This document shows positions 51,628-62,762 of a DNA stretch of 64,000 nt, in pieces. Position numbers and translations under genes: made by a program. The DNA is taken from positions 2,796,001-2,860,000 of the forward strand of contig NZ_CP113060.1 in the NCBI RefSeq assembly GCF_026625725.1. Reading direction: 5' to 3'. This stretch comes from Pseudomonas sp. SL4(2022). Lineage in GTDB: Bacteria > Pseudomonadota > Gammaproteobacteria > Pseudomonadales > Pseudomonadaceae. Under the pieces are notes generated by a model. The model was not told the origin of the DNA, searched no databases, and saw only the letters and a list, made by a program, of their open reading frames with translations. The first letter of the stretch is position 1, and each line of letters opens with the position of its first letter.

Positions 51628-51951
51628 ATGGCTATCAGCATGACCGAAGCAGCCGCTCAGCACGTGCGTCGCTCGCTTGAGGGGCGCGGCAAGGGCGAAG
51701 GTATTCGCCTGGGTGTGCGCACCACGGGCTGCTCCGGCTTGGCCTATGTGCTGGAGTTTGTCGATGAGGCCGCCAGCGAAGATCAGGTGTTCGAGAACCA
51801 TGGCGTCAAGGTGATCATCGATCCCAAGAGCCTGGTTTACCTCGACGGTACTGAGCTTGATTTCGTCAAAGAGGGGTTGAACGAAGGTTTCAAGTTCAAC
51901 AACCCTAACGTGCGCGGCGAATGTGGCTGCGGCGAAAGCTTCAATATCTGA
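51628..51951 (+). CDS. iscA: Fe-S assembly protein IscA
   Basis: A 107-residue A-type carrier with Cys35 (TTGCSGLAY), Cys99 and Cys101 (GECGCGESF). Start at 51628: AAGGAGG (51614-51620) is 7 nt upstream; the TTG at 51622 is too close. 12 bp after iscU. Confidence 0.97.
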   Translation: MAISMTEAAAQHVRRSLEGRGKGEGIRLGVRTTGCSGLAYVLEFVDEAASEDQVFENHGVKVIIDPKSLVYLDGTELDFVKEGLNEGFKFNNPNVRGECGCGESFNI

Positions 51952-51958
51952 GGCGTAC

Positions 51959-52480
51959 GTGGGCAGTCCTTGTCACTTTGCTTTGTTTGACTTGCAGCCG
52001 AGCTTTCGTTTGGATGCTAACGTGTTGGCCAGTCGCTACCGCGAGCTGGCCCGACAAGTCCATCCGGATCGCTATGCTGATGCATCCGAGCGTGAGCAGC
52101 GCCTTGCGCTTGAGCAGTCGGCGAGTTTGAACGAGGCCTACAGCACCCTGAAGAGTCCTTCGCAGCGTGCGCGTTACCTGCTGGCGCTTCGCGGGCCGGA
52201 GTTGCCGTTGGAAGTCACGGTGCAGGATCCGGGTTTTTTGATGCAGCAAATGCAGCTGCGCGAAGAGCTTGAAGACTTGCATGAAAGTGCTGATTTGGCC
52301 GGCGTTGCATCCTTTAAGCAGCGCTTGAAAGTGGCTCAGGATGAGCTCAACGAAAGTTTTGCGGTTTGTTGGGATGATCCGCAGCAGCGTGAACAGGCTG
52401 AGCGCCTGATGCGCCGCATGCAGTTTCTCGACAAGCTTTCTCACGAGGTTCGCCAGCTGGAAGAGCGCCTCGACGATTAA
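51959..52480 (+). CDS. hscB: Fe-S co-chaperone HscB
   Basis: A 173-residue J-domain protein: [21 protein letters not shown] at residues 35-37, then a three-helix C-terminal domain for IscU binding. A GTG at 51959 is chosen because homologues start [12 protein letters not shown]; it lies 7 bp after the iscA stop. Confidence 0.95.
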   Translation: MGSPCHFALFDLQPSFRLDANVLASRYRELARQVHPDRYADASEREQRLALEQSASLNEAYSTLKSPSQRARYLLALRGPELPLEVTVQDPGFLMQQMQLREELEDLHESADLAGVASFKQRLKVAQDELNESFAVCWDDPQQREQAERLMRRMQFLDKLSHEVRQLEERLDD

Positions 52481-52527
52481 CGCTGGTGCGTCGTATGGCG
52501 CGCCTGACACCTAAGCATTGATTACCC

Positions 52528-54393
52528 ATGGCCTTACTGCAGATCGCTGAGCCCGGACAAAGCCCCCAGCCACACCAGCGTAGGCTGGCCGTTGGGATCG
52601 ACTTGGGCACCACCAATTCGCTTGTTGCGGCCGTGCGCAGCGGTCTTTCTGAGCCGCTACCTGATGCGGCTGGGCAGGTCATTCTGCCGTCAGCGGTGCG
52701 CTACCACGCGGGTTCGGTTGAGGTTGGTGAATCGGCCAAAGCAGCCGGCTCGGCAGACCCACTCAACACCATTTTGTCCGTTAAGCGCCTGATGGGGCGT
52801 GGTCTGGCCGATGTCAAACAGCTCGGTGAGCAGCTGCCTTATCGCTTTAGCGAAGGCGAATCGCACATGCCGTTTATTGAAACGGTGCAAGGTGCCAAAA
52901 GCCCTGTCGAGGTTTCGGCTGAAATTCTCAAAGTCCTGCGCCTGCGCGCTGAGGCGACCTTGGGCGGCGAACTGGTTGGCGCTGTCATCACCGTGCCGGC
53001 CTACTTTGATGATTCGCAGCGCCAAGCCACCAAGGATGCAGCCCGTCTGGCGGGCTTGAATGTTCTGCGCCTGCTGAATGAACCAACGGCTGCTGCTGTG
53101 GCGTATGGCCTGGATCAGCATGCTGAAGGTGTGGTGGCCATTTACGATTTGGGTGGTGGCACCTTTGATATTTCTGTATTGCGCCTGACCGGCGGTGTGT
53201 TTGAGGTATTGGCCACCGGTGGCGACAGCGCCTTGGGCGGCGATGACTTCGATCATGCGATTGCCGGTTGGATTGTTCAGCAGGCGGAGTTGTCGGCTGA
53301 TCTTGATCCCGGCGAGCAACGTTTATTGCTGGAAGTGGCTTGTGCCGCCAAAGAGGCGCTGACCAGTCATGAGTCGGTGCCGGTGGCGTATGCCGGTTGG
53401 CAGGGGCAGTTGAGCCGTGAGCAGTTTGATCAACTCATCGAGCCGATGCTCGCCCGAAGTCTGAAGGCATGCCGTCGTGCGGTGCGTGACGCGGGTATTG
53501 AAGTTGAGGCTGTTGAAGCGGTGGTGATGGTCGGTGGCTCTACGCGTGTTCCGCGTGTGCGTCAGGCGGTTGCCGAACTCTTTGCCCGCGAACCGCTGAC
53601 GGACATCGATCCGGATCAGGTGGTCGCAATTGGTGCTGCCATTCAGGCTGATGCGCTGGCGGGTAACAAGCGCGATGACGGTGAAGAGCTGTTGTTGCTC
53701 GATGTGATTCCGCTGTCGCTGGGTTTGGAAACCATGGGCGGTTTGATGGAGAAAGTCATTCCGCGCAACACCACTATCCCGGTTGCTCGCGCGCAAGACT
53801 TCACCACCTATAAAGACGGCCAGACGGCCATGATGATTCATGTGCTGCAAGGTGAGCGTGAGCTGATCAGTGATTGCCGTTCACTGGCGCGTTTTGAGCT
53901 GCGTGGCATTCCGCCGATGGTGGCCGGTGCGGCAAAGATTCGCGTGACCTTCCAGGTGGATGCCGACGGTTTGCTCAGCGTTGCTGCCCGCGAACTGGCC
54001 TCGGGCGTCGAGACGGGTATCCAGGTCAAGCCGTCCTATGGGCTTACCGATGGCGAAATCGCCCGCATGCTGCAGGATTCCTTCAAAAATGCCGGCGACG
54101 ACAAGGTTGCCCGCGTGCTGCGCGAGCAGCAGGTCGACGCCCAGCGTTTGCTGGAAGCAGTCGAGGCGGCGTTGCTGGCCGATGGCGAGCGCCTGCTGGA
54201 TGCCGATGAGCGTATGGCCATCGATGCGCAGATCGCGCAATTGCGCGATTTGATGGCCGGCACGGATGGCTTGGCGATTGAGCAGCAAACCAAACGTTTG
54301 ACCCAGGTGACGGATGCTTTCGCGGCCCGTCGTCTGGATGCCACGGTCAAGGCCGCATTGGCTGGCCGTAGTCTTGACGAGATTGAGGAATAA
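52528..54393 (+). CDS. hscA: Fe-S chaperone HscA (Hsp70 family)
   Basis: A 621-residue Hsp70: [15 protein letters not shown] (phosphate-1), [70 protein letters not shown], then the substrate domain and helical lid. Works with HscB to release clusters from IscU. 47 bp after hscB. Confidence 0.97.
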   Translation: MALLQIAEPGQSPQPHQRRLAVGIDLGTTNSLVAAVRSGLSEPLPDAAGQVILPSAVRYHAGSVEVGESAKAAGSADPLNTILSVKRLMGRGLADVKQLGEQLPYRFSEGESHMPFIETVQGAKSPVEVSAEILKVLRLRAEATLGGELVGAVITVPAYFDDSQRQATKDAARLAGLNVLRLLNEPTAAAVAYGLDQHAEGVVAIYDLGGGTFDISVLRLTGGVFEVLATGGDSALGGDDFDHAIAGWIVQQAELSADLDPGEQRLLLEVACAAKEALTSHESVPVAYAGWQGQLSREQFDQLIEPMLARSLKACRRAVRDAGIEVEAVEAVVMVGGSTRVPRVRQAVAELFAREPLTDIDPDQVVAIGAAIQADALAGNKRDDGEELLLLDVIPLSLGLETMGGLMEKVIPRNTTIPVARAQDFTTYKDGQTAMMIHVLQGERELISDCRSLARFELRGIPPMVAGAAKIRVTFQVDADGLLSVAARELASGVETGIQVKPSYGLTDGEIARMLQDSFKNAGDDKVARVLREQQVDAQRLLEAVEAALLADGERLLDADERMAIDAQIAQLRDLMAGTDGLAIEQQTKRLTQVTDAFAARRLDATVKAALAGRSLDEIEE

Positions 54394-54395
54394 AC

Positions 54396-54737
54396 ATGCC
54401 GCAGATCATTTTTCTGCCTCACGCGGTGTTGTGCCCGGAAGGGCTGGTGGTCGAGGTTGCCCCGGGTACTTCGGTGCTTGAAGTGGCGCATGAGCACCAC
54501 ATTGACATCGAAAGCGCTTGCGGCGGTGTCTGTGCCTGCACCACCTGTCACTGCATTATTCGTGAGGGTTTTGATTCGTTGGCCGAGGCTGATGAGTTGG
54601 AAGAGGACATGCTGGACAAGGCCTGGGGGCTTGAAGCGCAATCACGGTTGTCTTGTCAGGCCATTGTCGGTACTGAGGATTTGACGGTCGAGATTCCCAA
54701 ATACTCGCTCAACCACGCCGCCGAAGCGCCGCACTGA
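54396..54737 (+). CDS. fdx: ISC-type [2Fe-2S] ferredoxin
   Basis: A 113-residue adrenodoxin-like ferredoxin with ligands Cys42, Cys48, Cys51 (ACGGVCACTTCH) and Cys87 (LSCQAI). Gives electrons to cluster assembly. 2 bp between it and hscA. Confidence 0.97.
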   Translation: MPQIIFLPHAVLCPEGLVVEVAPGTSVLEVAHEHHIDIESACGGVCACTTCHCIIREGFDSLAEADELEEDMLDKAWGLEAQSRLSCQAIVGTEDLTVEIPKYSLNHAAEAPH

Positions 54738-54751
54738 GTTCAGGAGTTGTT

Positions 54752-54952
54752 ATGAGTCTGAAGTGGGTTGATGTCCTGGAAATCGCCATTCAACTGGCGG
54801 AGGCTAAGCCTGAGGTGGATCCTCGTTACGTCAACTTTGTTGATCTGCATAAGTGGATTCTGGCGTTGCCGGAGTTCAGTGACGATCCGCAGCGCGGTGG
54901 TGAGAAGGTCTTGGAAGCCGTCCAGGCGGCCTGGATCGAAGAAGCCGACTGA
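54752..54952 (+). CDS. iscX: Fe-S assembly protein IscX
   Basis: A 66-residue acidic protein (LKWVDVLEIAIQLAEAKPEVDPRYVNFVDLHKWILALPEFSDDPQRGGEKVLEAVQAAWIEEAD), the typical last gene of the isc operon; binds IscS and modulates its activity. Confidence 0.95.
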   Translation: MSLKWVDVLEIAIQLAEAKPEVDPRYVNFVDLHKWILALPEFSDDPQRGGEKVLEAVQAAWIEEAD

Positions 54953-54986
54953 TACGGCTTGTGTCGCGCCCTACGCATTTAACCGG

Positions 54987-55017
54987 AACCCGCGTATAAT
55001 TCGCGGGTTTAATTTTT
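54987..55017 (+). terminator. Hairpin with TATAAT in its loop, between iscX and ndk
   Basis: Perfect 8-bp stem AACCCGCG / CGCGGGTT (54987-54994, 55002-55009), 7-nt loop TATAATT, then TAATTTTT. It looks like the isc operon terminator, yet the loop holds a -10-like TATAAT 46-52 bp before the ndk ATG at 55047. No good -35 is seen 16-18 bp upstream. Confidence 0.65.
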
Positions 55018-55046
55018 CGCTTTAATCATTGTTTCTGGAGTTTCAC

Positions 55047-55478
55047 ATGGCTGTTCAACGCACTTTCTCCATCATCAAGCCTGATGCCGTTGCTAAAAAC
55101 GTTGTTGGCGAGATCACCACTCGTTTCGAAAAAGCCGGCCTGCGCGTCGTGGCTTCGAAAATGGTTCAGCTGTCCGAGCGCGAAGCCGCTGGCTTCTACG
55201 CTGAGCACAGCGAGCGTGGCTTCTTCAAGGATCTGGTTGCATTCATGACTTCCGGTCCAGTTATCGTTCAGGTTCTGGAAGGCGAAAACGCTGTTCTGGC
55301 TAACCGTGAACTGATGGGCGCTACCAACCCGAAAGAAGCAGCTGCCGGCACCATTCGCGCTGATTTCGCTGTTTCCATCGACGAAAATGCTGTTCACGGT
55401 TCCGACTCGGAAGCTTCCGCTGCCCGCGAAATCGCTTACTTCTTCGCTGCCACCGAAGTTTGCGCGCGCATTCGCTAA
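55047..55478 (+). CDS. ndk: Nucleoside diphosphate kinase
   Basis: A 143-residue enzyme transferring gamma-phosphate between NTPs and NDPs; active-site His117 in NAVHGSD and [12 protein letters not shown] are intact. The codons are the usual highly expressed set. Its ATG at 55047 is preferred over an in-frame start at 55029. Confidence 0.97.
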   Translation: MAVQRTFSIIKPDAVAKNVVGEITTRFEKAGLRVVASKMVQLSEREAAGFYAEHSERGFFKDLVAFMTSGPVIVQVLEGENAVLANRELMGATNPKEAAAGTIRADFAVSIDENAVHGSDSEASAAREIAYFFAATEVCARIR

Positions 55479-55501
55479 GCGAATCGGGTGAGGGTGAGGC
55501 C

Positions 55502-56650
55502 ATGACTGTATCGACCGGTAAAATCAACCTGCTGGGGCTAACCCTGGCGGAGATGGAGCAATTCTTCGAAAGTATCGGGGAAAAGCGTTTCCGTGCCGGT
55601 CAGGTGATGAAGTGGATTCACCACTTTGGCGTCGATGATTTCGCCGCTATGAGTAATGTCGGCAAGGTCTTGCGCGAGAAGCTCGAGGCCTCTGCTGAAA
55701 TTCGCGGGCCGGAAGTGGTTAGCGAAGATATTTCTACTGATGGCACGCGCAAGTGGGTTGTGCGGGTGGCGTCAGGCAGTTGTGTCGAAACCGTGTATAT
55801 CCCCCAGGGCTCGCGTGGCACCTTGTGTGTGTCGTCGCAGGCTGGCTGTGCGTTGGATTGCAGTTTCTGTTCGACTGGCAAGCAAGGCTTCAACAGCGAT
55901 CTGAGTGCCGCCGAAGTGATCGGCCAGGTGTGGATCGCCAACAAGTCGTTCGGCAGTGTGCCGGCGAAGATCGACCGCGCCATCACTAACGTGGTGATGA
56001 TGGGCATGGGCGAACCGCTGCTGAACTTTGACAACGTCGTCGCTGCCATGAAAATCATGATGGACGACCTCGGTTATGGCATCTCCAAACGCAAGGTGAC
56101 GCTGTCCACCTCGGGCGTGGTGCCGATGATCGACAAGCTCGGCGAAGTGATTGATGTGTCCCTGGCGCTCTCACTGCATGCACCGAACGATGCACTGCGC
56201 AATCAGCTGGTGCCGATCAACAAGAAGTACCCGCTGGAAATGCTGCTGGCGGCGTGCAAGCGTTATGTCTCGCGTCTCGGCGAGAAGCGCGTGCTTACAA
56301 TCGAATACACCCTGCTCAAGGATGTAAACGACAAGATCGAGCACGCTGAGGAAATGATCGCACTTCTCAAAGATGTGCCTTGCAAGATCAACCTGATTCC
56401 GTTTAATCCCTTCCCCCACTCCGGGTACGAGCGGCCGAGCAACAATGCTATTCGCCGCTTCCAGGACCTGCTGCACAAAGCCGGCCACAATGTCACTGTG
56501 CGCACCACCCGAGGCGAAGACATTGATGCCGCGTGTGGTCAATTGGTTGGCCAGGTTATGGATCGTACCCGGCGTAGTGAGCGCTATATTGCTGTGCGTG
56601 AGTTGAGTAGCGAGGCCGAAACGCCGAGTTCCGCCGCCAATCGAACCTGA
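55502..56650 (+). CDS. rlmN: Dual-specificity rRNA/tRNA adenine-C2 methyltransferase RlmN
   Basis: A 382-residue radical-SAM enzyme methylating A2503 of 23S rRNA and A37 of some tRNAs. The cluster cysteines Cys116, Cys120, Cys123 ([10 protein letters not shown]) and the catalytic Cys near the end (DAACGQL) are present. It depends on the isc genes just upstream for its cluster. ATG at 55502 follows a GAGG SD. Confidence 0.96.
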   Translation: MTVSTGKINLLGLTLAEMEQFFESIGEKRFRAGQVMKWIHHFGVDDFAAMSNVGKVLREKLEASAEIRGPEVVSEDISTDGTRKWVVRVASGSCVETVYIPQGSRGTLCVSSQAGCALDCSFCSTGKQGFNSDLSAAEVIGQVWIANKSFGSVPAKIDRAITNVVMMGMGEPLLNFDNVVAAMKIMMDDLGYGISKRKVTLSTSGVVPMIDKLGEVIDVSLALSLHAPNDALRNQLVPINKKYPLEMLLAACKRYVSRLGEKRVLTIEYTLLKDVNDKIEHAEEMIALLKDVPCKINLIPFNPFPHSGYERPSNNAIRRFQDLLHKAGHNVTVRTTRGEDIDAACGQLVGQVMDRTRRSERYIAVRELSSEAETPSSAANRT

Positions 56651-56663
56651 GGGGAGGATACCC

Positions 56664-57422
56664 ATGACCTTGCGTCCCGCGTTATTGCTGTTGGCCGCCA
56701 GTCTGTTAGCCGGTTGCGTCACGACTGGTAACGTTGATCCGATGAAAACCGATAAAGGCCGTGATGAGGCCCGTGATGCATACGTACAGTTAGGTATCGG
56801 TTATCTCCAGCAAGGTGAAACCGAGCGGGCCAAGGTGCCGTTGAAAAAAGCCTTGGACCTCGATGCTTCAAATGCGGACGCGCATGCGGCGTTAGCCTTG
56901 GTGTTTCAAATCGAAATGGAGCCGAAGCTGGCTGATGAGCATTTTCGTAAGGCAATCGCTGAGCGCCGAGGTGATGCGCGCCTGTTGAATAACTATGGCA
57001 GCTTTCTCTACGAGCAAAAGCGTTACACCGAAGCCATGGAACTCTACAGCGAGGCTGCTCAGGATAATCTTTACCCAGAGCGCTCGCGGGTATTTGAAAA
57101 CCTCGGCCTGACAGCGCTGCAGTTGAACCAGCGTGAGCAGGCCAAGGAGTATTTCCAGAGGTCATTGCGTCTTAATAGCCGTCAGCCGCGTGCCTTGATG
57201 GAAATGGCGCAGCTGTCTTATGACGATAAGCAGTACGTCCCGGCGCGTGGTTACTACGAAAGCTACCTGGCGCTGTCGCAGCATGATGCGCGTAGTCTGT
57301 TGCTTGGCGTTCGGCTAGCCAAGATTTTCGAGGAGCGTGACGACGCGGCAAGCCTCGGTCTGCAGTTGAAACGACTTTATCCGGGTACTCCGGAATATCA
57401 GCAATACCTGTCGGAGCAATGA
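56664..57422 (+). CDS. pilW: Type IV pilus biogenesis lipoprotein PilW (PilF)
   Basis: A 252-residue TPR lipoprotein that assembles the PilQ secretin. Lipobox LLAGC with Cys18, then six TPR-like repeats (AYVQLGIGYLQQGETERAKVPLKKALDLDASNADAHAALALVFQ...). Its TGA overlaps the rodZ start (57419-57424). Confidence 0.93.
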   Translation: MTLRPALLLLAASLLAGCVTTGNVDPMKTDKGRDEARDAYVQLGIGYLQQGETERAKVPLKKALDLDASNADAHAALALVFQIEMEPKLADEHFRKAIAERRGDARLLNNYGSFLYEQKRYTEAMELYSEAAQDNLYPERSRVFENLGLTALQLNQREQAKEYFQRSLRLNSRQPRALMEMAQLSYDDKQYVPARGYYESYLALSQHDARSLLLGVRLAKIFEERDDAASLGLQLKRLYPGTPEYQQYLSEQ

Positions 57423-58447
57423 TGAAAGCTGCGCATCCAGAAGTGCTAGCAGTTCCCCGTACCAATCCGGGTGAGACTTTGCGCAAGGCTCGTGAGAGTC
57501 GTGGTTGGACCATTGCCGAGGTTGCCAGCCAGCTCAATCTGACAGCCCAGCGCTTGAGTCAGATCGAGCAGGGCGCGTTTGACAAGTTGCCAGGGCATAC
57601 CTTTGCCCGTGGCTATGTGCGCGCGTATGCCAAACTATTGGATGTCGATCAGAATCGACTGGTGCTGGAGTTTGATCAGTTTACCGGCAGCGATGCGGCA
57701 GGAAGTAACGTACATAGTCTGGGGCGTATCGAAGAGCCGGTGAGCTATTCGCAGCGCGTGTTGCGAATGGTCAGTTTTGTGTTGCTGTTGGCTTTGGCTG
57801 GATTGAGCTTCTTCTGGTGGCAGGAGCAAGCGCAGCGGCGGGCGGAAGACCTGGCAGCTACCAGTTTGGAACATGTGGAAGTTGACGGTGCTGATGGCAC
57901 AACCCAGATCCATGTGCTTGATGAGCCTGAGGATCAGGCTGTGGATGCGGCTCAAGCCGAGGCGGAAATTATGCCGCCCGCCGTGGACGGTAGTGCGGCG
58001 ATAGTAGCTCCTGCTTCTGTTGCTATTAGTGCTGATGTTGCGCCGGCAACGGTTGATCCACTTGACGTCGCTAGTTCTCCGGTACTCACGCAGGGGGCAA
58101 CACCCGCGCAAGCGGTTGCTGCGCCTGATGTTTCCGCAGCCGCAGCCGCAGCCGCCTCCGCTCCTGCAGTGGTTACTTCACCATCGGTTGTGCTGGCAGC
58201 CGGTGAGGCACGTGTCAGTGTGACCTTTATTGCCGACTGCTGGACACAATTAACTGATGCCAACGGCAAGGTGCTGTTCAGCGCACTTAAACGCAAAGGC
58301 GATAGCCTTGAACTGGTTGGTAAGGCGCCGTTGGAGCTGCGTCTTGGGTTTGCCCGTGGTGCCCAAGTCAGCCTGAATGGCAATCCGGTGGATGTGGCTC
58401 CGTTTATCTCGGGTGAAACCGCGCGTCTGAAGTTGGGTGGGCAGTAA
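57419..58447 (+). CDS. rodZ: Cell-shape protein RodZ
   Basis: A 342-residue bitopic protein: N-terminal Xre-like HTH ([36 protein letters not shown]) that binds MreB, a transmembrane helix ([18 protein letters not shown], about 117-134), an Ala/Val/Pro-rich periplasmic linker including AAAAAA, and a C-terminal DUF4115 beta domain ([27 protein letters not shown]). The start may be 57419 or 57422. Fits the pilW-rodZ-ispG-hisS order of Pseudomonas. Confidence 0.93.
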   Translation: MMKAAHPEVLAVPRTNPGETLRKARESRGWTIAEVASQLNLTAQRLSQIEQGAFDKLPGHTFARGYVRAYAKLLDVDQNRLVLEFDQFTGSDAAGSNVHSLGRIEEPVSYSQRVLRMVSFVLLLALAGLSFFWWQEQAQRRAEDLAATSLEHVEVDGADGTTQIHVLDEPEDQAVDAAQAEAEIMPPAVDGSAAIVAPASVAISADVAPATVDPLDVASSPVLTQGATPAQAVAAPDVSAAAAAAASAPAVVTSPSVVLAAGEARVSVTFIADCWTQLTDANGKVLFSALKRKGDSLELVGKAPLELRLGFARGAQVSLNGNPVDVAPFISGETARLKLGGQ

Positions 58448-58448
58448 C

Positions 58449-59567
58449 ATGCATTGCGAATCACCAATCAAACGGCGTCTGTCGCGCAAGATCTGGGTTG
58501 GCGCGGTGCCGGTCGGTGGGGATGCACCCATCGCCGTGCAGAGCATGACCAATAGCGATACCAATGATGTGGCCGCCACCGTGGCGCAGATTCGTCGCCT
58601 GGAAGATGCCGGCGCCGATATCGTTCGGGTTTCCGTGCCGGACATGGACGCTGCTGAGGCGTTTGGCCGGATCAAGCAGCAGGTGCGTGTGCCGCTGGTG
58701 GCGGATATCCACTTCGACTATCAGATCGCCCTGCGTGTGGCTGAGCTGGGTGTCGACTGTCTGCGCATCAATCCGGGCAATATCGGTCGTGAAGACCGCG
58801 TCCGTGCTGTGGTTGAAGCCGCGCGCGACAAGGGCATTCCAATCCGTATCGGCGTTAACGCCGGCTCGCTGGAAAAGGATTTGCAGAAGAAGTATGGCGA
58901 GCCGACGCCAGCGGCGCTGGTTGAATCTGCCTTGCGCCATGTCGAGCACCTCGATCGGCTGAATTTTCCGGACTTCAAAGTCAGCGTGAAGGCATCTGAC
59001 GTCTTCATGGCTGTTGAGGCCTATCGCTTGCTGGCCAAGCAGATTGAGCAGCCGCTGCACTTGGGCATCACCGAGGCCGGAGGCCTGCGTTCGGGCACTG
59101 TGAAATCGGCGGTTGGGCTGGGCATGCTGCTGGCTGAGGGCATCGGCGACACCATTCGCATCTCCCTGGCCGCTGATCCGGTGGAAGAGATCAAGGTCGG
59201 CTACGACATCCTCAAGTCCTTGCGTCTGCGTTCCCGTGGCATCAACTTCATCGCCTGCCCAAGCTGCTCACGGCAGAACTTCGACGTGGTGAAAACCATG
59301 AACGAGCTGGAGCAGCGTGTCGAAGACCTGCTCGTTCCGCTGGATGTGGCGGTCATCGGCTGTGTCGTCAACGGCCCAGGCGAAGCCAAGGAAGCCCATA
59401 TCGGCCTGACTGGTGGTTCGCCTAACTTGATCTATATCGATGGCAAGCCGGCGCACAAGCTGGGTAATGACAACCTGGTCGATGAGCTGGAAAAGCTGAT
59501 CCGCCAGAAGGCAGCCGACAAGGTTGCTGCTGACGCCGCGGTTATCGTGCGCAGCCAAGACAGCTAA
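58449..59567 (+). CDS. ispG: 4-hydroxy-3-methylbut-2-enyl diphosphate synthase IspG
   Basis: A 372-residue [4Fe-4S] enzyme of the MEP isoprenoid pathway. Cluster ligands Cys270 and Cys273 ([11 protein letters not shown]) and Cys305 ([10 protein letters not shown]) are intact. Starts 1 bp after the rodZ stop. Another Fe-S client near isc. Confidence 0.97.
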   Translation: MHCESPIKRRLSRKIWVGAVPVGGDAPIAVQSMTNSDTNDVAATVAQIRRLEDAGADIVRVSVPDMDAAEAFGRIKQQVRVPLVADIHFDYQIALRVAELGVDCLRINPGNIGREDRVRAVVEAARDKGIPIRIGVNAGSLEKDLQKKYGEPTPAALVESALRHVEHLDRLNFPDFKVSVKASDVFMAVEAYRLLAKQIEQPLHLGITEAGGLRSGTVKSAVGLGMLLAEGIGDTIRISLAADPVEEIKVGYDILKSLRLRSRGINFIACPSCSRQNFDVVKTMNELEQRVEDLLVPLDVAVIGCVVNGPGEAKEAHIGLTGGSPNLIYIDGKPAHKLGNDNLVDELEKLIRQKAADKVAADAAVIVRSQDS

Positions 59568-59576
59568 GGAATTGAA

Positions 59577-60866
59577 GTGAGCAAGCCCCTGCAAGCCATT
59601 CGTGGCATGAACGATATCCTGCCCGAGCAGACCCCGCTTTGGCGTTATTTTGAAGGTACCGTCGCCAGTCTGTTGGACGGTTACGGCTATCGGCAAATTC
59701 GTATGCCGATCGTCGAGTTCACCGAGCTGTTCAAGCGCTCCATTGGTGAAGTCACCGACATCGTCGAAAAAGAGATGTACACCTTCGACGATCGCAATGG
59801 CGACTCCCTGACGCTGCGCCCGGAAGGCACTGCAGCCTGCGTGCGTGCCGTGCTCGAACACGGCTTGTCCGGTGGCGGCCAGTCGCAGAAGCTTTGGTAC
59901 ATCGGACCGATGTTCCGTCATGAGCGTCCGCAGAAAGGTCGTTACCGCCAGTTTCATCAGATCGGTGTGGAGGTCTTCAATATTGAAGGTCCGGATATCG
60001 ACGCCGAGCTGATCGCCCTGACCTGGCGCCTGTGGGGCCTGTTGGGGATCCGTGATGCGGTCAAGCTTGAACTCAACAGTCTGGGCACCAGTGCCGCGCG
60101 TGCCGTTTATCGCGATGCGCTGGTCGAGTTTCTGACGGCCCATGCCGATCAGCTGGATGAAGACAGTCGTCGCCGCATGAACACCAATCCGCTGCGCGTG
60201 CTCGACAGTAAGGTCCCAGAAACGCAAGCGCTGTTGGTCAATGCGCCGAAGCTGGCGGATTACCTGGACGAAGAGTCGCGCGGGCATTTCGAGGGGCTGA
60301 AAACCCGCCTGGATGCAGCGGGCGTGCCTTATGTGATTAACCCCAAGCTGGTGCGCGGCCTGGATTACTACAGCAAGACCGTATTCGAGTGGGTGACCGA
60401 TCAGTTGGGTTCCCAGGGCACGGTGTGTGCAGGTGGGCGCTACGATGGCCTGGTTGAGCAGATGGGTGGCAAGCCGACGCCTGGTGTTGGGTTTGCTATG
60501 GGCATCGAACGTTTGGTGCTGTTGCTGGAAACTCTAGGTAAAGTACCGGCTGAAATCGGCCGTACTGTCGATGTTTACCTGTGTGCCTTCGGCGAGCCGG
60601 CTGAATTGGCTGCGTTGGCTTTGAGTGAGCGTCTGCGTGATCAGCTACCTAGTCTGCGACTGCAGGTGAATGCCGGTGCGGGTAGCTTCAAGAGTCAGTT
60701 CAAAAAGGCCGACAAGAGTGGTGCACTGTATGCATTGATCTTGGGTGAAGACGAATTGGCCCAGCAAGTGGTAGGTTGCAAGCCGCTGCGCGGTCAGGGC
60801 GAGCAGCAAAGTATTGCCTGGTCGGCGTTGGCCGATCATCTGGCGACCTGCGCCAATCAGGCCTGA
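59577..60866 (+). CDS. hisS: Histidyl-tRNA synthetase
   Basis: A 429-residue class II synthetase with motif 2 ([23 protein letters not shown]), the His-specific [15 protein letters not shown], motif 3 [14 protein letters not shown], and a C-terminal anticodon domain. GTG start at 59577 with AAGGAATTGA before it. Confidence 0.97.
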   Translation: MSKPLQAIRGMNDILPEQTPLWRYFEGTVASLLDGYGYRQIRMPIVEFTELFKRSIGEVTDIVEKEMYTFDDRNGDSLTLRPEGTAACVRAVLEHGLSGGGQSQKLWYIGPMFRHERPQKGRYRQFHQIGVEVFNIEGPDIDAELIALTWRLWGLLGIRDAVKLELNSLGTSAARAVYRDALVEFLTAHADQLDEDSRRRMNTNPLRVLDSKVPETQALLVNAPKLADYLDEESRGHFEGLKTRLDAAGVPYVINPKLVRGLDYYSKTVFEWVTDQLGSQGTVCAGGRYDGLVEQMGGKPTPGVGFAMGIERLVLLLETLGKVPAEIGRTVDVYLCAFGEPAELAALALSERLRDQLPSLRLQVNAGAGSFKSQFKKADKSGALYALILGEDELAQQVVGCKPLRGQGEQQSIAWSALADHLATCANQA

Positions 60867-60903
60867 GCGCCTGTTAAGTGATTTAGCGAATAGGAGTGTT
60901 GGG

Positions 60904-61548
60904 GTGGTTTCGCGTACTGATGATGAAGAACTGGCAGTAATCAAGGACTGGTGGCAGCGCAATGGCATGCCATTGCTGACCGGTGTCGTGCTGGCCCTGG
61001 TGGTGGTATTCGGCTGGCAGGGCTGGCAGAAGTACCAGAGCAACCAGTCCTACGGTGCCTCGCTGGTGTATCAGCAACTGCTGGAAGCGGCTCTGGACCC
61101 GAGCGGCAAGCCGGATGCCGGTAAAGTGGCTGAGCTGGCCAACACCCTGAAGAATGATTACTCCGGCAGCCATTACGCCCAATACGGCCGCTTGTTTGTG
61201 GCCAAGGTGGCGGTCGAGGCTGGCAAACTGGACGACGCTGCCAGCGAGTTGCAGGCGATTGTCGACAACCCGGCGGATGACAGTTTGGGCGAGTTGGCGC
61301 GTCAGCGCCTGGCGCGTGTACTGGCGGCCCAGGACAAGGCTGAAGACGCCCTGAAACTGCTGGATGCCAAAGTCGCTCCGGCTTTTGCGGCCAGCCGTGA
61401 AGAACTCAAAGGTGATCTGCTGGTGCAACTCGGCCGTGCCGACGATGCGTACGCCGCCTACGAAAAAGCCAAGGCTGCACTCTCTGAGGATGCGGCTGTC
61501 GGTGGTCTGCAAATGAAGCTGGATGATCTGGCAAAAGGGGATGCGTGA
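60904..61548 (+). CDS. YfgM-family ancillary SecYEG translocon protein
   Basis: A 214-residue membrane-anchored TPR protein: N-terminal VIKDWWQRNGMPLLTGVVLALVVVFGWQGWQKYQ with one helix, then periplasmic TPR repeats (AQYGRLFVAKVAVEAGKLDDAASELQAIVDNPADDSLGELARQRLARVLAAQDKAEDALKLLD). In E. coli YfgM works with PpiD and the Sec translocon. GTG start with AGGAG 8 nt before. Precedes bamB as usual. Confidence 0.9.
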   Translation: MVSRTDDEELAVIKDWWQRNGMPLLTGVVLALVVVFGWQGWQKYQSNQSYGASLVYQQLLEAALDPSGKPDAGKVAELANTLKNDYSGSHYAQYGRLFVAKVAVEAGKLDDAASELQAIVDNPADDSLGELARQRLARVLAAQDKAEDALKLLDAKVAPAFAASREELKGDLLVQLGRADDAYAAYEKAKAALSEDAAVGGLQMKLDDLAKGDA

Positions 61549-61549
61549 C

Positions 61550-62692
61550 GTGATGCGCTGGAAGAATGCCGCACTGCTGGCCCTGGCCGTTCTGGCCGTA
61601 GGTTGCAGCAGCAATAGCAAGAAGGAACTGCCGCCGGCCGATCTTCCCAAGTTCGAGGAAGAGGTGCGCCTGCAGAAGGAATGGAGCCGTTCCATTGGCG
61701 AAGGCCAGGGCGAGACCTTCAACATGCTGGTGCCAGCGATTGATGGTGAGAAGATCTACGCCGCCGACGTCGAAGGTCTGGTGGTCGCTATGGATCGCAT
61801 GACCGGCAAGGTCATCTGGAAAGCTGATCTGGAATTGCCGGTTTCCGGCGCTGTTGCTGCCGGCTATGGCTTGGTGGTGGTGGGAACGCTGAAAGGCGAA
61901 ATTATCGCCCTCGACAGCGGCTCCGGTGAAGAGAAGTGGCGTGCCCGTGTGACCAGCGAAGTGCTGGCGGCGCCTGCACTGAATGGCGACGTGGTACTGG
62001 TGCAGACCCAGGATGACCGCCTGATCGCCCTTGACATCAGCACGGGCGCTCAGCGCTGGATCTTTGAGAACACTCCAGCCGTGCTGACCTTGCGCGGCAC
62101 TGGCAGCCCGGTACTGACCAACCGTCTGGCGGTAGCCGGCCTGTCTACCGGCAAGGTGATTGCCCTTGATGCGCAGCGCGGTATCCCGGTTTGGGAGCAG
62201 CGCGTGGCAGTTCCACAAGGTCGCTCCGAACTGGATCGTGTGGTGGACATCGACGGTGGCTTGCTGCTCTCGGCTGGCACACTTTACGCCGTCAGCTACC
62301 AGGGCCGCGTTGCCGCGCTGGATCTGGAAAGTGGCCGTATCCTCTGGCAGCGTGAAGCGTCCAGCTCAGTCGGTGTGGCCCAGGGTTATGGCAGTGTTTA
62401 TGTAAGCCTGGCCAGCGGTACCGTTGAAGGTATTGACGAACGTTCGGCTTCGGCACTGTGGAGCAATGATGCGCTGGCGCGTCGCCAGCTGTCGGCGCCG
62501 GAAGTGTTCTCCAGCTATATCGCCTTCGGCGATCTGGAAGGCTATCTGCATCTGGTCAGCCAGGTTGATGGTCGATTCGTCGGTCGTATCCGCATCGACA
62601 GTGACGGCCTGCGTGCCCGTCCGCTGGTGGTGGGCGACTGGCTGTATGCCTTTGGTAACGGCGGTGACCTGGTGGCACTGACCATCAAGTAA
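61550..62692 (+). CDS. bamB: Outer-membrane assembly lipoprotein BamB
   Basis: A 380-residue lipoprotein of the BAM complex that inserts beta-barrels. Signal peptide with lipobox LAVGC (Cys19), then a PQQ-type beta-propeller (IYAADVEGLVVAMDRMTGKVIWKADL..., GEIIALDSGSGEEKWRARV..., LIALDISTGAQRWIFE...). GTG at 61550 is taken because AAAAGGGG is about 9 nt upstream; ATG at 61541 and 61553 are alternatives. Confidence 0.94.
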   Translation: MMRWKNAALLALAVLAVGCSSNSKKELPPADLPKFEEEVRLQKEWSRSIGEGQGETFNMLVPAIDGEKIYAADVEGLVVAMDRMTGKVIWKADLELPVSGAVAAGYGLVVVGTLKGEIIALDSGSGEEKWRARVTSEVLAAPALNGDVVLVQTQDDRLIALDISTGAQRWIFENTPAVLTLRGTGSPVLTNRLAVAGLSTGKVIALDAQRGIPVWEQRVAVPQGRSELDRVVDIDGGLLLSAGTLYAVSYQGRVAALDLESGRILWQREASSSVGVAQGYGSVYVSLASGTVEGIDERSASALWSNDALARRQLSAPEVFSSYIAFGDLEGYLHLVSQVDGRFVGRIRIDSDGLRARPLVVGDWLYAFGNGGDLVALTIK

Positions 62693-62708
62693 TGCTGCGC
62701 TGAGCGTT

Positions 62709-62746
62709 GGCGATGCTGCACAACACCTAAGGTGCGCAGCATCGCC
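62709..62746. other. Strong inverted repeat between bamB and der
   Basis: Perfect 11-bp inverted repeat GGCGATGCTGC / GCAGCATCGCC with a 16-nt spacer. It lacks a T-run and lies before a separate terminator-like hairpin at 62763-62786; it may be an mRNA processing or stabilising structure. Confidence 0.5.
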
Positions 62747-62762
62747 TGCGCAATGAATTCCG

